From Saccharopolyspora gregorii (GTDB lineage Bacteria > Actinomycetota > Actinomycetes > Mycobacteriales > Pseudonocardiaceae): a DNA stretch of 64,000 nt. Made by a program: the position numbers and the translations under genes. The number at the start of each line of letters is the position of its first letter. Position 1 is the stretch's first letter. Under the pieces are notes generated by a model, which was not told the origin of the DNA, did not search any database, and saw only the letters and a program-made list of their open reading frames with translations. This document shows positions 44,688-53,270 of the stretch, piece after piece. The stretch lies in NCBI RefSeq assembly GCF_024734405.1, contig NZ_CP059556.1, positions 5,952,001 to 6,016,000 of the forward strand, given 5' to 3'.

Positions 44688-45522
44688 ATTCCCGTTCCAT
44701 CGCGCCTGCCACGTCCGCGATCAGCGCCGCGGACTCCGCTTCGTCGAGTGCCAGGACCGGCAGCCGGGCGGCGGCGTCGAGGAACGGGGCGGTGTCGGCG
44801 GGTGCTTCCAGGAAGGCCCCGCGCCGCCGCTGCTCCAGGTGCACCACCGGACGCTGCCGGGCGAACTCCAGGATCAGCTGGCTGCCGTTGAGCTCCGCGT
44901 ACGCGCCCGCCGCGAACGGGATCACCCGGACCGAGACGTTCGGCCGGCGCCCGATGCGCACCAGGTGGCGCAGCTGGTCGGACATCACCCGGTGTCCGCC
45001 GACGGGCCGGTGCACCACCGACTCGTCCAGGTAGGCGTGCAGCCGCGCCGGTTCCTCCCGGGTGAGCACGCCCTGCCTGCCGAGCCGCAGCGCGACCCGG
45101 GACTCCAGGTCGGCGTCCCGCACGCCGCCCGCGCTGAGCACCGCCCGCGTGTAGTCCGGGGTCTGCAGCAGTCCCGGCACCAGCGCCAGCGCCACATCGG
45201 TGATCTTGGTGGCGAGCCGCTCGAAGTCGATCAGGGCGGTCAGCGCGCTGGGCATGCCGGCGTACCCGGCCTCCCACCAGCGCGCCTCGGTGGCCGCGTT
45301 GACGAGCTCGAACAGCCGCGTGCGCTCGGAACCGGCCACGTCGAGGGTGTCGAGCAGCGCGGCGAGTTCGCCTTCGCTCGGCACTCGTTCCCCCGATTCG
45401 ATTCGGCCCAAGGTCGCTCGCGACCACCCGCATCGGTGCGCGAGATGTTCCAATCGCAATCCGGCCGCTTTGCGGAGTTCGCGGATCTCAGCGCCCAGGC
45501 CCCGCGCTCGAACACTGGTCAT
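44662..45522 (-). CDS. XRE-family regulator with DUF5753 domain (WhiJ-like)
   Basis: The 286-residue product has an N-terminal helix-turn-helix (about 8-65: LRKAAGLRLEHLAHRCGWSR, ATLGRIESGERVPS) and a C-terminal DUF5753 domain with FERLATKITDVALALVPGLL, QTPDYTRAVL and VSVRVIPFAAGAY. This two-part type is abundant in filamentous actinomycetes and includes the WhiJ developmental regulators. The ATG at 45522 lies 6 nt after TAGGTT, so the transcript is probably leaderless. It pairs with the DUF397 gene and is divergent from a small Cys-containing gene. Confidence 0.93.
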   Translation of the reverse strand: MTSVRARGLGAEIRELRKAAGLRLEHLAHRCGWSRATLGRIESGERVPSEGELAALLDTLDVAGSERTRLFELVNAATEARWWEAGYAGMPSALTALIDFERLATKITDVALALVPGLLQTPDYTRAVLSAGGVRDADLESRVALRLGRQGVLTREEPARLHAYLDESVVHRPVGGHRVMSDQLRHLVRIGRRPNVSVRVIPFAAGAYAELNGSQLILEFARQRPVVHLEQRRRGAFLEAPADTAPFLDAAARLPVLALDEAESAALIADVAGAMERECERDGALA

Positions 45523-45525
45523 AGC

Positions 45526-45540
45526 AGGAACCTATTTCCT
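45526..45540 (-). promoter_or_regulatory. XRE gene -10 box inside an inverted repeat
   Basis: AGGAACCTATTTCCT contains inverted arms AGGAA/TTCCT; on the minus strand it holds the -10 box TAGGTT (45534-45529). Binding of the regulator here would block its own promoter. Confidence 0.4.
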
Positions 45541-45646
45541 CCGCCGAAGCCGTGCCATCGCTCGATTCGGTGAAGCGCATTGCCATTCGAGTGTCGAGGC
45601 GGGTCTCATTCTCGGCAGACGACACCGGAGGAATGGAGTCCACGCG

Positions 45647-45868
45647 ATGCCCGCGCAGCACGGCCTCACCTACGTGTGGCGGCCCGTTCCGGCGGGGCGC
45701 CACGCCTTCGCCGCCAGCGCGCTCGACGCCGACCCGCGATGCCCCGTGACCTCGTACTGCGGGGTGGAGGCCGCCGCGACCGAGCTGCACGACCGCACCG
45801 AGCACGAGTGGGTGCGGCAGGGCACGTGCATGGACTGCTGGCGGGTGCTGGCCCGGCGCAGGCGCTGA
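45647..45868 (+). CDS. Small Cys-containing protein divergent from the XRE/DUF397 pair
   Basis: The 73-residue product begins MPAQHGLTYVWRPVPAGRHA and has four cysteines in two groups (CPVTSYCGVE and CMDCW), a possible metal-binding arrangement, with EHEWVRQGTCMDCWRVLARR at the end. ATG 45647 follows GGAG at about 8 nt. I recognise it only as a type of hypothetical protein that travels with XRE/DUF397 genes in related actinomycetes. A role in the same regulatory unit is inferred from divergence. Confidence 0.72.
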   Translation: MPAQHGLTYVWRPVPAGRHAFAASALDADPRCPVTSYCGVEAAATELHDRTEHEWVRQGTCMDCWRVLARRRR

Positions 45869-46053
45869 GGCGCTCGACCGGACGGCGGCGGGCGCGCTGC
45901 CACCACCGGACGCGGACGAGCACCGTTCGGCCCAGCGGCTGCTCCGAACGGGCGGACGTCGCGTCCTCGTCCCGGAGCAGCGGGCCGGAACCGGCTCGCC
46001 GAAAATCCACGAACCCGCCGGGAATGCGCACGAATGCGGGCTCGTGGAAAGGG

Positions 46054-46647
46054 TCACGCCGCCGGTTCGGCCGCCACCTTCTGCACTTCCGGCAGCAGTT
46101 CGCTCTCCAACATTTCCGTGAGGAAAACCGCAGCGACCCGGTGCTGCCGATCCAGAATGATCGTGGACGGCACGGCGCTGCGCGGATAGTTCTTCAACGA
46201 CAACAGCGAACGACCGGACGGATCGAAAATCGAGGGATACGTCAAACTCCGGTCGCGGTGGAAATCCGCGGCCGCGGAACGGCTGTCCCGCACGTCGACG
46301 CCCAGCACCTGCACGCCCTGCGGCCCCGTCTTGTCCTGCACGGCCTGCAGGTCGTCGGCCTCGGCGCGGCACGGGCCGCACCAGGAACCCCACAGGTTCA
46401 CCACCACGACCTTCCCCTCGTAGTCGGAGAGGCCGATCCGCTTCCCCTCCTCCAGGAGGCTGTCGCCGCTGAGCTTCGTCAGCTTCTGCCGCTCCGCCTC
46501 CGGGTAGAAGATGCGGGTCTGCCCGCCCGGCGAGACGAAGGTGAACTCGGTGCCCTGCTCGACGGCGTCCTTGCCCGCCGTGGCGCAGCCGCCGAGCAGG
46601 CCGAGCACCGCCACCGACAGCGCCGCGCGGGCCAGCAGCCGCCTCAT
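46054..46647 (-). CDS. TlpA/ResA-like lipoprotein thioredoxin
   Basis: The 197-residue product has a lipoprotein signal (LLGGC, Cys about 22) and a thioredoxin domain with active site WCGPC in VVVNLWGSWCGPCRAEADDL and the cis-Pro region AVPSTIILD. It should be anchored outside the membrane, accept electrons from CcdA and reduce apocytochrome c cysteines. It overlaps the preceding phosphatase gene (ATGA). M. tuberculosis Rv0524-Rv0529 has the same order hemL, phosphatase, thioredoxin, ccdA, resB, ccs; here the XRE locus is inserted before ccdA. Confidence 0.9.
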   Translation of the reverse strand: MRRLLARAALSVAVLGLLGGCATAGKDAVEQGTEFTFVSPGGQTRIFYPEAERQKLTKLSGDSLLEEGKRIGLSDYEGKVVVVNLWGSWCGPCRAEADDLQAVQDKTGPQGVQVLGVDVRDSRSAAADFHRDRSLTYPSIFDPSGRSLLSLKNYPRSAVPSTIILDRQHRVAAVFLTEMLESELLPEVQKVAAEPAA

Positions 46648-47273
46648 GCCCCGGTCACCCGCGGATCGGTCTCCCCGGCGGGTTCCACGTACGCGACGCG
46701 CACCAGCTGCTCGTCGCGGAACACCAGGCTCGTCAGCGAGGCCAGCGAGCACTGCCTGTTGCGCGGGTCGTGCCACATGCGCTTGCCCTCGACGAACCGG
46801 CGCAGCGTCCAGATCGGCAGCTGGTGGGACACGCACACCGCCTCGCTGCCCTCGGCGGCGGCGCGGGCGCGCTGCGCGGCGCCGAGCATGCGGTGCGCGA
46901 TCTCCACGTACGGCTCGCCCCAGGACGGCTCGAACGGGTTGCGCAGCTTCGGCCAGTGCTGCGGGGAGCGCAGCGCGCCGTCGCCGACGGACACCCGCAG
47001 GCCCTCGAACCGGTTCGCCGACTCGATCAGCCGGTCGTCGGTGTCCACGTCCAGGCCGAACCCGGCGCCGATGGGGGCGGCCGTCTCCTGCGCGCGCTGC
47101 AGCGGGGAGGCCACCACGTGCCGCACGTCGCGGCCGGCGAGGAAGTCGGCGACCAGCTTCGCCTGCTCCTGGCCGCGGTCCGAGAGCCGGTAGCCGGGGA
47201 GCCTGCCGTAGAGGATCTTCTCCGGGTTGTGCACTTCGCCGTGGCGCAAGAAGTGCACGATCGTCTTGGTCAT
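46644..47273 (-). CDS. Histidine phosphatase-family protein
   Basis: The 209-residue product has the phosphoglycerate-mutase-like motif [12 protein letters not shown] (phospho-His acceptor), [12 protein letters not shown] and [13 protein letters not shown] (second catalytic His). Its substrate is unknown. It overlaps hemL upstream and the thioredoxin gene downstream by 4 nt each (ATGA), so it belongs to a hemL-phosphatase-thioredoxin operon. Confidence 0.88.
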   Translation of the reverse strand: MTKTIVHFLRHGEVHNPEKILYGRLPGYRLSDRGQEQAKLVADFLAGRDVRHVVASPLQRAQETAAPIGAGFGLDVDTDDRLIESANRFEGLRVSVGDGALRSPQHWPKLRNPFEPSWGEPYVEIAHRMLGAAQRARAAAEGSEAVCVSHQLPIWTLRRFVEGKRMWHDPRNRQCSLASLTSLVFRDEQLVRVAYVEPAGETDPRVTGA

Positions 47274-48607
47274 GCCGCGGGCTCCTCGGCCGCGGCGGCA
47301 GCGGCCGCGGCGTGCGGGGCGGCGTCCGCGATCCGCTCGAACGCGGCCTCGTCCATCGCCGAGTTCACGAACCACGACTCGAAGGCGCTCGGCGGCGGGT
47401 ACACGCCGCGGTCCAGGAACGCGTTGAAGAAGGCCGGGAAGCGCCACGCCTGCTGGGCCCGGGCCTGCTCGAAGTCCACCACCGGCGATTCGGTGAAGAA
47501 TACGCTGACCAGGTTGCCCGCGAACGACACCCGGTGCGGCACGCCGGCCTCGGCGAGCGCGGAGCCGAGCAGCTCGCCGAGGCGCGCCGCGTTCCGGTCC
47601 AGCGCCGCGTAGGTGGCGTCGTCGGCGGCCCGCAGGTTCGCCAGCCCGGCGGCGACGGCCACCGGGTTCCCGGCCAGGGTGCCCGCCTGGTAGACGGGAC
47701 CGGACGGGGCGAGCAGCTCCATCACGTCGGCGCGCCCGCCGAACGCGGCGGCGGGCAGGCCACCGGACATGACCTTGCCGAAGGTGTAGAGGTCGCCCGC
47801 GACGCCGTCGAGGCCGAACCAGCCCGCGGCGGACACGCGGAACCCGGTCATCACCTCGTCCATGATCAGCAGTGCGCCCGCCGAGCGGGTGATCTCGCGC
47901 AGCGCGGCGTTGAACCCGGGCTGCGGGGCGACCGCGCCCATGTTGCCCGCGGCGGCCTCGGTGATGACGCAGGCGATCTGGTCGCCGAACTCGGCGAACG
48001 CCTCGCGCACCGCGTCCACGTCGTTGTACGGCAGCACCACGGTGTCCGCGGCCTGCGCGCCGGTCACGCCGGGGCTGGTGGGCAGGCCGAGCGTCACCAC
48101 GCCGGATCCGGCGTCGGCGAGCAGCGAGTCGACGTGCCCGTGGTAGCAACCGGCGAACTTCACGATCTTGCTGCGGCCGGTGAAGCCGCGCGCCAGCCGC
48201 ACCGCGCTCATCGTCGCCTCGGTGCCGGAGTTCACCAGCCGCACCTGCTCCACCGGCTCGACCCGGCGGATGATCTCGGCGGCGAGGTCGATCTCGCCGA
48301 CGCCCGGGGTGCCGAAGGACAGGCCGTCCACCGCGGCCGCCCGCACCGCCTCGACGACGTCGGGGTGCGCGTGCCCGTTGACCATCGGGCCCCAGGAGGA
48401 CACGAGGTCGACGTACTCGTTGCCGTCGGCGTCCCACAGGTAGGCGCCCTCGCCGCGGACCATGAACCGCGGGGTGCCGCCGACGGACCGGAAGGCCCGC
48501 ACCGGGGAGTTGACGCCGCCCGGCGTCACGGTGAGCGCTCGGTCGAACAGCTCCGCCGACCTGGTCGTGGTGTGCGGACTGGTACCGCCAGGAGTTTCGG
48601 CTGTCAC
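47270..48607 (-). CDS. hemL: Glutamate-1-semialdehyde 2,1-aminomutase
   Basis: This 445-residue PLP enzyme makes 5-aminolevulinate from glutamate-1-semialdehyde, the product of HemA. It has [71 protein letters not shown] and the lysine motif [20 protein letters not shown] 48607 is used; either GGGGGA directly before it or the -10-like CAGACT 6 nt further up suggests a short or absent leader. The C-terminus ends in an Ala/Glu-rich tail. Confidence 0.95.
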   Translation of the reverse strand: MTAETPGGTSPHTTTRSAELFDRALTVTPGGVNSPVRAFRSVGGTPRFMVRGEGAYLWDADGNEYVDLVSSWGPMVNGHAHPDVVEAVRAAAVDGLSFGTPGVGEIDLAAEIIRRVEPVEQVRLVNSGTEATMSAVRLARGFTGRSKIVKFAGCYHGHVDSLLADAGSGVVTLGLPTSPGVTGAQAADTVVLPYNDVDAVREAFAEFGDQIACVITEAAAGNMGAVAPQPGFNAALREITRSAGALLIMDEVMTGFRVSAAGWFGLDGVAGDLYTFGKVMSGGLPAAAFGGRADVMELLAPSGPVYQAGTLAGNPVAVAAGLANLRAADDATYAALDRNAARLGELLGSALAEAGVPHRVSFAGNLVSVFFTESPVVDFEQARAQQAWRFPAFFNAFLDRGVYPPPSAFESWFVNSAMDEAAFERIADAAPHAAAAAAAAEEPAA

Positions 48608-48670
48608 TCCCCCAGTCTGACAGGCCGACCCGGAACCTTCGGTGGGGCGTGGTCCTGCTGAGCGGGGACG

Positions 48671-48820
48671 GGTGGCGGAACCTCAGCGGCCCCCGCGCTG
48701 CGGGATCGATTTCACGAGCGGCTCCGCCACACGAGAAATCGCTGTCCTCGGCCGCTGAGAACCCGCAGGTCGTCCCGTTAATCAAGTGGTCGGCGGCGCA
48801 ACGGCTTCGCCGCTGGCAGG
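48671..48820. repeat. Dispersed hairpin repeat, copy C (diverged, inverted)
   Basis: The hairpin at 48682-48759 has outer arms CTCAGCGGCC/GGCCGCTGAG and inner arms CGATTTC/GAAATCG, where copies A and B have CGTTTTC/GAAAACG, a compensatory pair change. The small hairpin CAGCGGC-gaa-GCCGTTG uses one G-T wobble. It lies 35 nt downstream of the stop of the minus-strand gene at 48856. Confidence 0.82.
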
Positions 48821-48855
48821 ATCGAACGCTGGTGGGTTCCCACCCGCCGTTCCGG

Positions 48856-49209
48856 TCAGTCCCGGCGGGCTCGGGAGCGGCGGACCGCCCAGGCGAGCAT
48901 CAGCTGGCGGGCGGCGTCCACGAGCAGGACCGCGGCGAGCGTCGGGGCGGCGATGCCGAGCGCCGCCCGGTCGCCGAAGATCCTGGTCGAGCGCATCGGC
49001 AGCCCGGTCGCCCCGGGCACCTCCACCACCAGCTGCGACCGGTCCCACAGCCACCAGGCGGCCACGACCAGGGCGACGGCGAGCACGAGTTCGACGGCCG
49101 CCACCACGGCCCGCCACGGCTGCGCCAGCCCGCCGCGGGGTTCGGGCGCGTCCGCGGTGTTCTCGCTGAGCATCGGCTCGTCGGCCGACCACGGTTCCGG
49201 GAACGTCAC
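48856..49209 (-). CDS. Uncharacterised two-helix membrane protein
   Basis: The 117-residue product has two membrane helices (about 32-55 and 80-105) separated by a short external loop with VEVPGATGLPMRSTRIFGDR. GTG 49209 lies 6 nt after GACGCT, a possible leaderless arrangement. I do not recognise the family. Confidence 0.6.
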   Translation of the reverse strand: MTFPEPWSADEPMLSENTADAPEPRGGLAQPWRAVVAAVELVLAVALVVAAWWLWDRSQLVVEVPGATGLPMRSTRIFGDRAALGIAAPTLAAVLLVDAARQLMLAWAVRRSRARRD

Positions 49210-49249
49210 GGCGAAAGCGTCTCACGCACCGGACCGCGCACGGCACCGG

Positions 49250-49283
49250 CTCTCCGGGCCGGTCAGCTCTCCGGGCCGGTCAG
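49250..49283. repeat. 17-bp tandem duplication at the DUF3093 stop codon
   Basis: CTCTCCGGGCCGGTCAG occurs twice in direct succession (49250-49266, 49267-49283). The second copy contains the stop codon of the minus-strand DUF3093 gene, so a second TGA is created downstream. Confidence 0.75.
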
Positions 49284-49729
49284 CTCGCCGGCAGCAGCGG
49301 GCGCAGCTCGTCGAGCAGCGTGGCCGGGTCCTTCGCCCAGGCCAGCACGACCGCGTCGTCGGATAACCGCAGCGGGATCTCCCCGGTGCCCTTCGGCGGG
49401 GTGAAGCCGCCGCCGAGGACCCGGGTGCCCAGCGGGGCGCCCACGTCGGTGATCGCGGCGATCCGCTGCACCGGCAGGTCCTCGCGGCCCACGGTCAGCA
49501 CCTCGGGCGTCAACCGGACCGCCAGCGCGCGGCGGCGGGCGTACACCCACAGCACGGTGGCGACCGCCAGCGCACCGGCCAGCAGGATCCACACCGGCAG
49601 GTTCACCCCGCCGGGGGTGAGCAGTTCGACGACCAGCCCGGTCAGCGCGAATCCCGGCCCCCACAGCACCGGCCACCAGGTCGATCCGGGCTCGGCGTAG
49701 AGCACCGGGCCGCTGTCGGCATCACTCAT
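49280..49729 (-). CDS. DUF3093-type membrane protein
   Basis: The 149-residue product has two N-terminal membrane helices (about 18-65) followed by a soluble domain with LAVRLTPEVLTVGREDLPVQ, RIAAITDVGAPLG and LAWAKDPATLLDEL, the pattern of actinobacterial DUF3093 proteins of unknown function. It overlaps the preceding gene by 8 nt. Confidence 0.78.
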   Translation of the reverse strand: MSDADSGPVLYAEPGSTWWPVLWGPGFALTGLVVELLTPGGVNLPVWILLAGALAVATVLWVYARRRALAVRLTPEVLTVGREDLPVQRIAAITDVGAPLGTRVLGGGFTPPKGTGEIPLRLSDDAVVLAWAKDPATLLDELRPLLPAS

Positions 49730-50144
49730 GCTCGCCGGTCACCCACTCCGTACTGGACGTCGTCCAACTGCACCAGGCCGCGGCGCCGCCGAGCACCAGC
49801 ACGATCAGGTCGGCCGCCGCGAACGAGCGGCTGCCGAGCACCGTCACGACCTGCACCACCAGCAGCACGCAGACCCCGATCCTGGCCCACGGCCTGCGCC
49901 CGCGGATCAGCACCCCCGCCAGCGCGTAGCCCGCGGCGAACACGACGGCGAGGCCGGTGTTGAGCAGCAGCAGGTCCAGCGCCGCGGCCTCCGCCCGGTC
50001 CGGCGCGGCCGCACCCGCTTCGACGAGCCGCCGCCGCAGCGCGTCCCGGTCCGCCCAGGAGAACGCGGTCTGCACGAGCAGGAACGCGGCCAGCGCCGAC
50101 CACAGCCCGACCGCGGCGCGGACCGACCCGGGCGGCCCGCTCAC
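49722..50144 (-). CDS. Four-helix membrane protein, tandem family member 1
   Basis: The 140-residue product has four predicted membrane helices. It shares with its three upstream neighbours the arrangement of helices and a GxRPWARIGVCVLL segment corresponding to their GxxWARVxLT motif. GTG 50144 overlaps the preceding stop (GTGA). It is the most diverged and lacks the LPxxNRYF C-terminus. Function unknown. Confidence 0.6.
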   Translation of the reverse strand: MSGPPGSVRAAVGLWSALAAFLLVQTAFSWADRDALRRRLVEAGAAAPDRAEAAALDLLLLNTGLAVVFAAGYALAGVLIRGRRPWARIGVCVLLVVQVVTVLGSRSFAAADLIVLVLGGAAAWCSWTTSSTEWVTGEHE

Positions 50145-50698
50145 CGCCCGGACCCGGCGGGCCGGAAGTACCGGTTCGACGCGGGCAGCCGCACCAGCAC
50201 CAGGAACGCGAGCATCGCCAGCAGCCCGACGGCGCTCTGCGCGTGGCCGAGCGCCACCACCCCCGCGGGAACGGCGAGGGCGGGCTCGCCGGTGACCAGG
50301 CCGCCCACCGAGTAGAAGACCCAGATCCCGGCGAAGGTGCTGAGCACGACCCGCGCCCAGCCGCGCCCGGCCCGCAGCGCGAACCCGAAGGCGATCCACA
50401 GCGCGGTCAGCGCGACCATCACCAGCACCGCGACGACGAAGACGACCGCCCCGATCCCGGCCACCGCCGCGGCGACCTCCGGATCGTCCGCGCCGACCGC
50501 GTCGGCCAGGAAGCCCCGCGCCAGCACCGAGCCCACCGCGTGCAGCGCGGTGACCAGCAGCGGCGCCAGGACCGCGAGCCAGAACGCGGCCACCACGGTC
50601 CCGGGCCGGGCGGGCGGCGGAGCGGGTTCCGGCGGTGGACCGAGCGGCGGTGCGGCCGGGGCCTGCGGACCGTGCCGGGGATCGGGCGGTGACGTCAC
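50141..50698 (-). CDS. Four-helix membrane protein, tandem family member 2
   Basis: The 185-residue product has a Pro-rich N-terminus (1-34), four predicted membrane helices, the motif AGRGWARVVLSTFAGIWVFY between helices 2 and 3, and the ending LVRLPASNRYFRPAGSGR. Both motifs recur in the genes at 50764 and 51516. GTG 50698 is used. Function unknown. Confidence 0.65.
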   Translation of the reverse strand: MTSPPDPRHGPQAPAAPPLGPPPEPAPPPARPGTVVAAFWLAVLAPLLVTALHAVGSVLARGFLADAVGADDPEVAAAVAGIGAVVFVVAVLVMVALTALWIAFGFALRAGRGWARVVLSTFAGIWVFYSVGGLVTGEPALAVPAGVVALGHAQSAVGLLAMLAFLVLVRLPASNRYFRPAGSGR

Positions 50699-50763
50699 TC
50701 CCGAACAGTAGGAATCTTGCGAGATCGCTGTCCACCGGGTTCACCGGAAACAGCGGGTGATGA

Positions 50764-51444
50764 TCAGCTGCCGCTGAAGTGGTCCCGGGTCGAGGGCAGG
50801 TGCATGCACACCAGCGTCGCCACCAGCGCCACCGCCTGCGCGACCTCCAGACCGGTCAGCAGCGGCCCGTGCGAACGGGTGCCGACCAGCGACAGCAGCG
50901 TCGACACCGCCCACACGAACGCGACGGAGGTGAGCGCCACCCGGGCCCAGCCGCGGCCGCGCCGCAGGAACAGCACGAGCAGCCCCCACACGGCGGCCAG
51001 CAGCGCGTAGAACACGATCATCCCGGTGGCAACGCCGTAGTACACGCCGGAGATGTCGCCGTCGTTCGGCAGGAACGAGTCGGCCTCGCCCATCGCCTGC
51101 ACGATCAGGTCGTCGGTGGTGGCCAGCCGCACGCCGAGGATCACGAACGCGATCACCACGTCGGCGATGCCGAGCAGGCACGCCGCGGACACCGCGCGCG
51201 GCCTGCCGACCGGCGAGCTGCCCACCCACACCTGCCCCGCCGTGCCGCCGAACGCGACGGGCCGCAGCGGTGGCGCGGTGAACGGCTCGGGCTGCGGCGC
51301 GGCACCGGGCGCGGCGGGCCGGATGCCGGTGATCCGGCCGCCGGACACCTCGGAGTCGGGCAGCAGGCCACCGGTCGACGGGTGCTGCTGCGCCGCGGGC
51401 TGGCCGCCCTGGTCCTGCCGGTCCGGGTCCTGCGAGGCTGTCAC
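50764..51444 (-). CDS. Four-helix membrane protein, tandem family member 3
   Basis: The 226-residue product has a disordered Gln/Pro/Gly-rich N-terminus (1-80), four membrane helices, RGRGWARVALTSVAFVWAVS and the ending CMHLPSTRDHFSGS. A 65-bp gap separates it from member 2. Function unknown. Confidence 0.65.
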   Translation of the reverse strand: MTASQDPDRQDQGGQPAAQQHPSTGGLLPDSEVSGGRITGIRPAAPGAAPQPEPFTAPPLRPVAFGGTAGQVWVGSSPVGRPRAVSAACLLGIADVVIAFVILGVRLATTDDLIVQAMGEADSFLPNDGDISGVYYGVATGMIVFYALLAAVWGLLVLFLRRGRGWARVALTSVAFVWAVSTLLSLVGTRSHGPLLTGLEVAQAVALVATLVCMHLPSTRDHFSGS

Positions 51445-51515
51445 GTCATCGAGCCTAGATCACGCACGCCGTCCGGCGCCGCGACGAACGCGGACGGATC
51501 GGACGATCCGGGCCG

Positions 51516-52115
51516 TCAGCGCAGGAACGGCCCCGGCGGTGGCGGTGCCCACTGCTGCGGGGGCCGCGGCCGCCGGGTCGCCCGGAAGTACCGGTTCGTC
51601 TCCGGCAGGTACATCAGCACCAGCGCGGCCAGCTCCAAAGCGGTCACCAGCACGCCGAAGACCACGTCCGAGGTCTCCACCCGCACCTGGGTGATCCGCA
51701 GCAGCTCCGCCTGCCCGATGCTGGACATCAGCAGCAGGGTGCCCAGCGTGCCGAACGCGCCGAACCCGGCGAACACGGTGAGCACCACCCGCGCCCAGTT
51801 CTTGCCCTGCGTCATCCGCAGCGACAGCGACACGTACAGCGCCAGCACCGCCAGCAGGTACAGCAGGTCGAACATGATCAGCGCGTTGATCTGGTCGTCG
51901 AGCTGCGTCTGCGACAGGTCCGGCAGCGCGGTGCGCAGCTCGGTCGCGAGCGCGCGCCGGTCGCTGAGCCGCACGTACGCCCGGACCAGGCCGAGCAGCG
52001 CGGCGGCGATCCACAGCCAGCGGGCGATGTTGAGCGGGGTGGGCAGCGGCGGGCGTTCGGCGGTCGCTCCCTCGCCGGTGCCGCCGACGCGGTCGGGGTG
52101 CTGCGGGTGCGTCAC
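51516..52115 (-). CDS. Four-helix membrane protein, tandem family member 4
   Basis: The 199-residue product has four membrane helices, [20 protein letters not shown] and [16 protein letters not shown], then a Pro-rich end. GTG 52115 overlaps the hemB stop (GTGA), so it is translationally coupled to hemB. The longer frame upstream is a hemB shadow. Function unknown. Confidence 0.68.
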   Translation of the reverse strand: MTHPQHPDRVGGTGEGATAERPPLPTPLNIARWLWIAAALLGLVRAYVRLSDRRALATELRTALPDLSQTQLDDQINALIMFDLLYLLAVLALYVSLSLRMTQGKNWARVVLTVFAGFGAFGTLGTLLLMSSIGQAELLRITQVRVETSDVVFGVLVTALELAALVLMYLPETNRYFRATRRPRPPQQWAPPPPGPFLR

Positions 52116-53101
52116 CGGATCCCCAAGCTCTCCCGGTACCACTGCGCGGCTTCGGTGGCCCAGTAGGTGAGCACCACGTCGGCACCGGCGCGGCGGATGG
52201 AGGTCAGCGTCTCCTGGACGGTGCGCTTGCGGTCCAGCCAGCCGCGGGCCACCGCGGCCTCGATCATCGCGTACTCGCCGGACACCTGGTACGCGGCGAC
52301 CGGCACGTCGGCCAGCCCGGCCACGTCCCGAAGCACGTCCAGGTAGGACATGGCGGGCTTCACCATCACCATGTCGGCGCCCTCGGCGAGGTCCAGGTCC
52401 GCCTCGCGGAGCCCTTCGCGACCGTTCGCCGGGTCCTGCTGGTAGGTGTTGCGGTCCCCGCTGAGCTGCGAGTCCACCGCCTCCCGGAACGGGCCGTAGA
52501 AGGCGGAGGCGTACTTCGCGGAGTAGGCGAGGATCGAGGTGTCCTCGAAGCCGGTGACGTCGAGCGATTCCCGGATGACGCCGACCTGCCCGTCCATCAT
52601 CCCGCTGGGGGAGATCACGTGGGCGCCCGCTTCGGCCTGCGCCACGGCCATCTCGCCGTACACCTGCAGGGTGCGGTCGTTGTCCACCACGCCGTCCTCG
52701 TCGAGCACGCCGCAGTGGCCGTGGTCGGTGAACTCGTCCAGGCAGGTGTCGGCCATGATCACGGTCGCGTCGCCGACCTCGGCGGCCAGGTCGCGCAGCC
52801 CGGTGTTGAGGATGCCGTCCGGGTCGACGGCGCCGGAGCCGGTGGCGTCGTGCTCGGCGGGCACGCCGAACAGCATCAGGCCGCCGACGCCCGCGGCGAC
52901 CGCTTCGGACGCGGCGCGGCGCAGCGAATCGCGGCTGTGGTGCACGACGCCCGGCATGGAGCTGATCTCGACCGGTTCGGCCAGGCCTTCCCGCACGAAC
53001 ATCGGCAGCACCAGGTGCCGCGGCTCCACGCTCGTCTCGGCGACCAGCCGCCGGACGGCGGGGGTGCGGCGCAGCCTGCGCGGGCGGTGCGACGGGTACA
53101 T
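52112..53101 (-). CDS. hemB: Delta-aminolevulinic acid dehydratase (porphobilinogen synthase)
   Basis: The 329-residue enzyme condenses two 5-aminolevulinate molecules to porphobilinogen. The Schiff-base lysines are K196 ([17 protein letters not shown]) and K248 ([11 protein letters not shown]). The zinc-site stretch is [16 protein letters not shown]: the first and third positions are Cys (C120, C130) but the middle one is Asp (D122), a mixed Cys/Asp site. ATG 53101 follows GAGGGAG at 8 nt; the frame open upstream is not supported. Confidence 0.95.
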   Translation of the reverse strand: MYPSHRPRRLRRTPAVRRLVAETSVEPRHLVLPMFVREGLAEPVEISSMPGVVHHSRDSLRRAASEAVAAGVGGLMLFGVPAEHDATGSGAVDPDGILNTGLRDLAAEVGDATVIMADTCLDEFTDHGHCGVLDEDGVVDNDRTLQVYGEMAVAQAEAGAHVISPSGMMDGQVGVIRESLDVTGFEDTSILAYSAKYASAFYGPFREAVDSQLSGDRNTYQQDPANGREGLREADLDLAEGADMVMVKPAMSYLDVLRDVAGLADVPVAAYQVSGEYAMIEAAVARGWLDRKRTVQETLTSIRRAGADVVLTYWATEAAQWYRESLGIR

Positions 53102-53228
53102 CGGCGAGCTCCCTCGTGGCGAGGAGGGGCGGCCGCGGGCGGCCACCCGCTCGGATTGATCTTCGGGCGGGCACCCGCGCCGGGTGTCCGTTTCCTCCCC
53201 CGTGAGCCTGCCAGGGCGGGAGACGGCG

Positions 53229-53265
53229 GTGGCCCGGACCCCGTGGTCAACGAGATCCGGGCCAC
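53229..53265 (-). terminator. Terminator between hemD and hemB
   Basis: GTGGCCCGGA and TCCGGGCCAC form a perfect 10-bp stem, 5 bp beyond the hemD stop, suggesting rex-hemACD ends here and hemB has its own promoter. Confidence 0.65.
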
Positions 53266-53270
53266 TCGGC

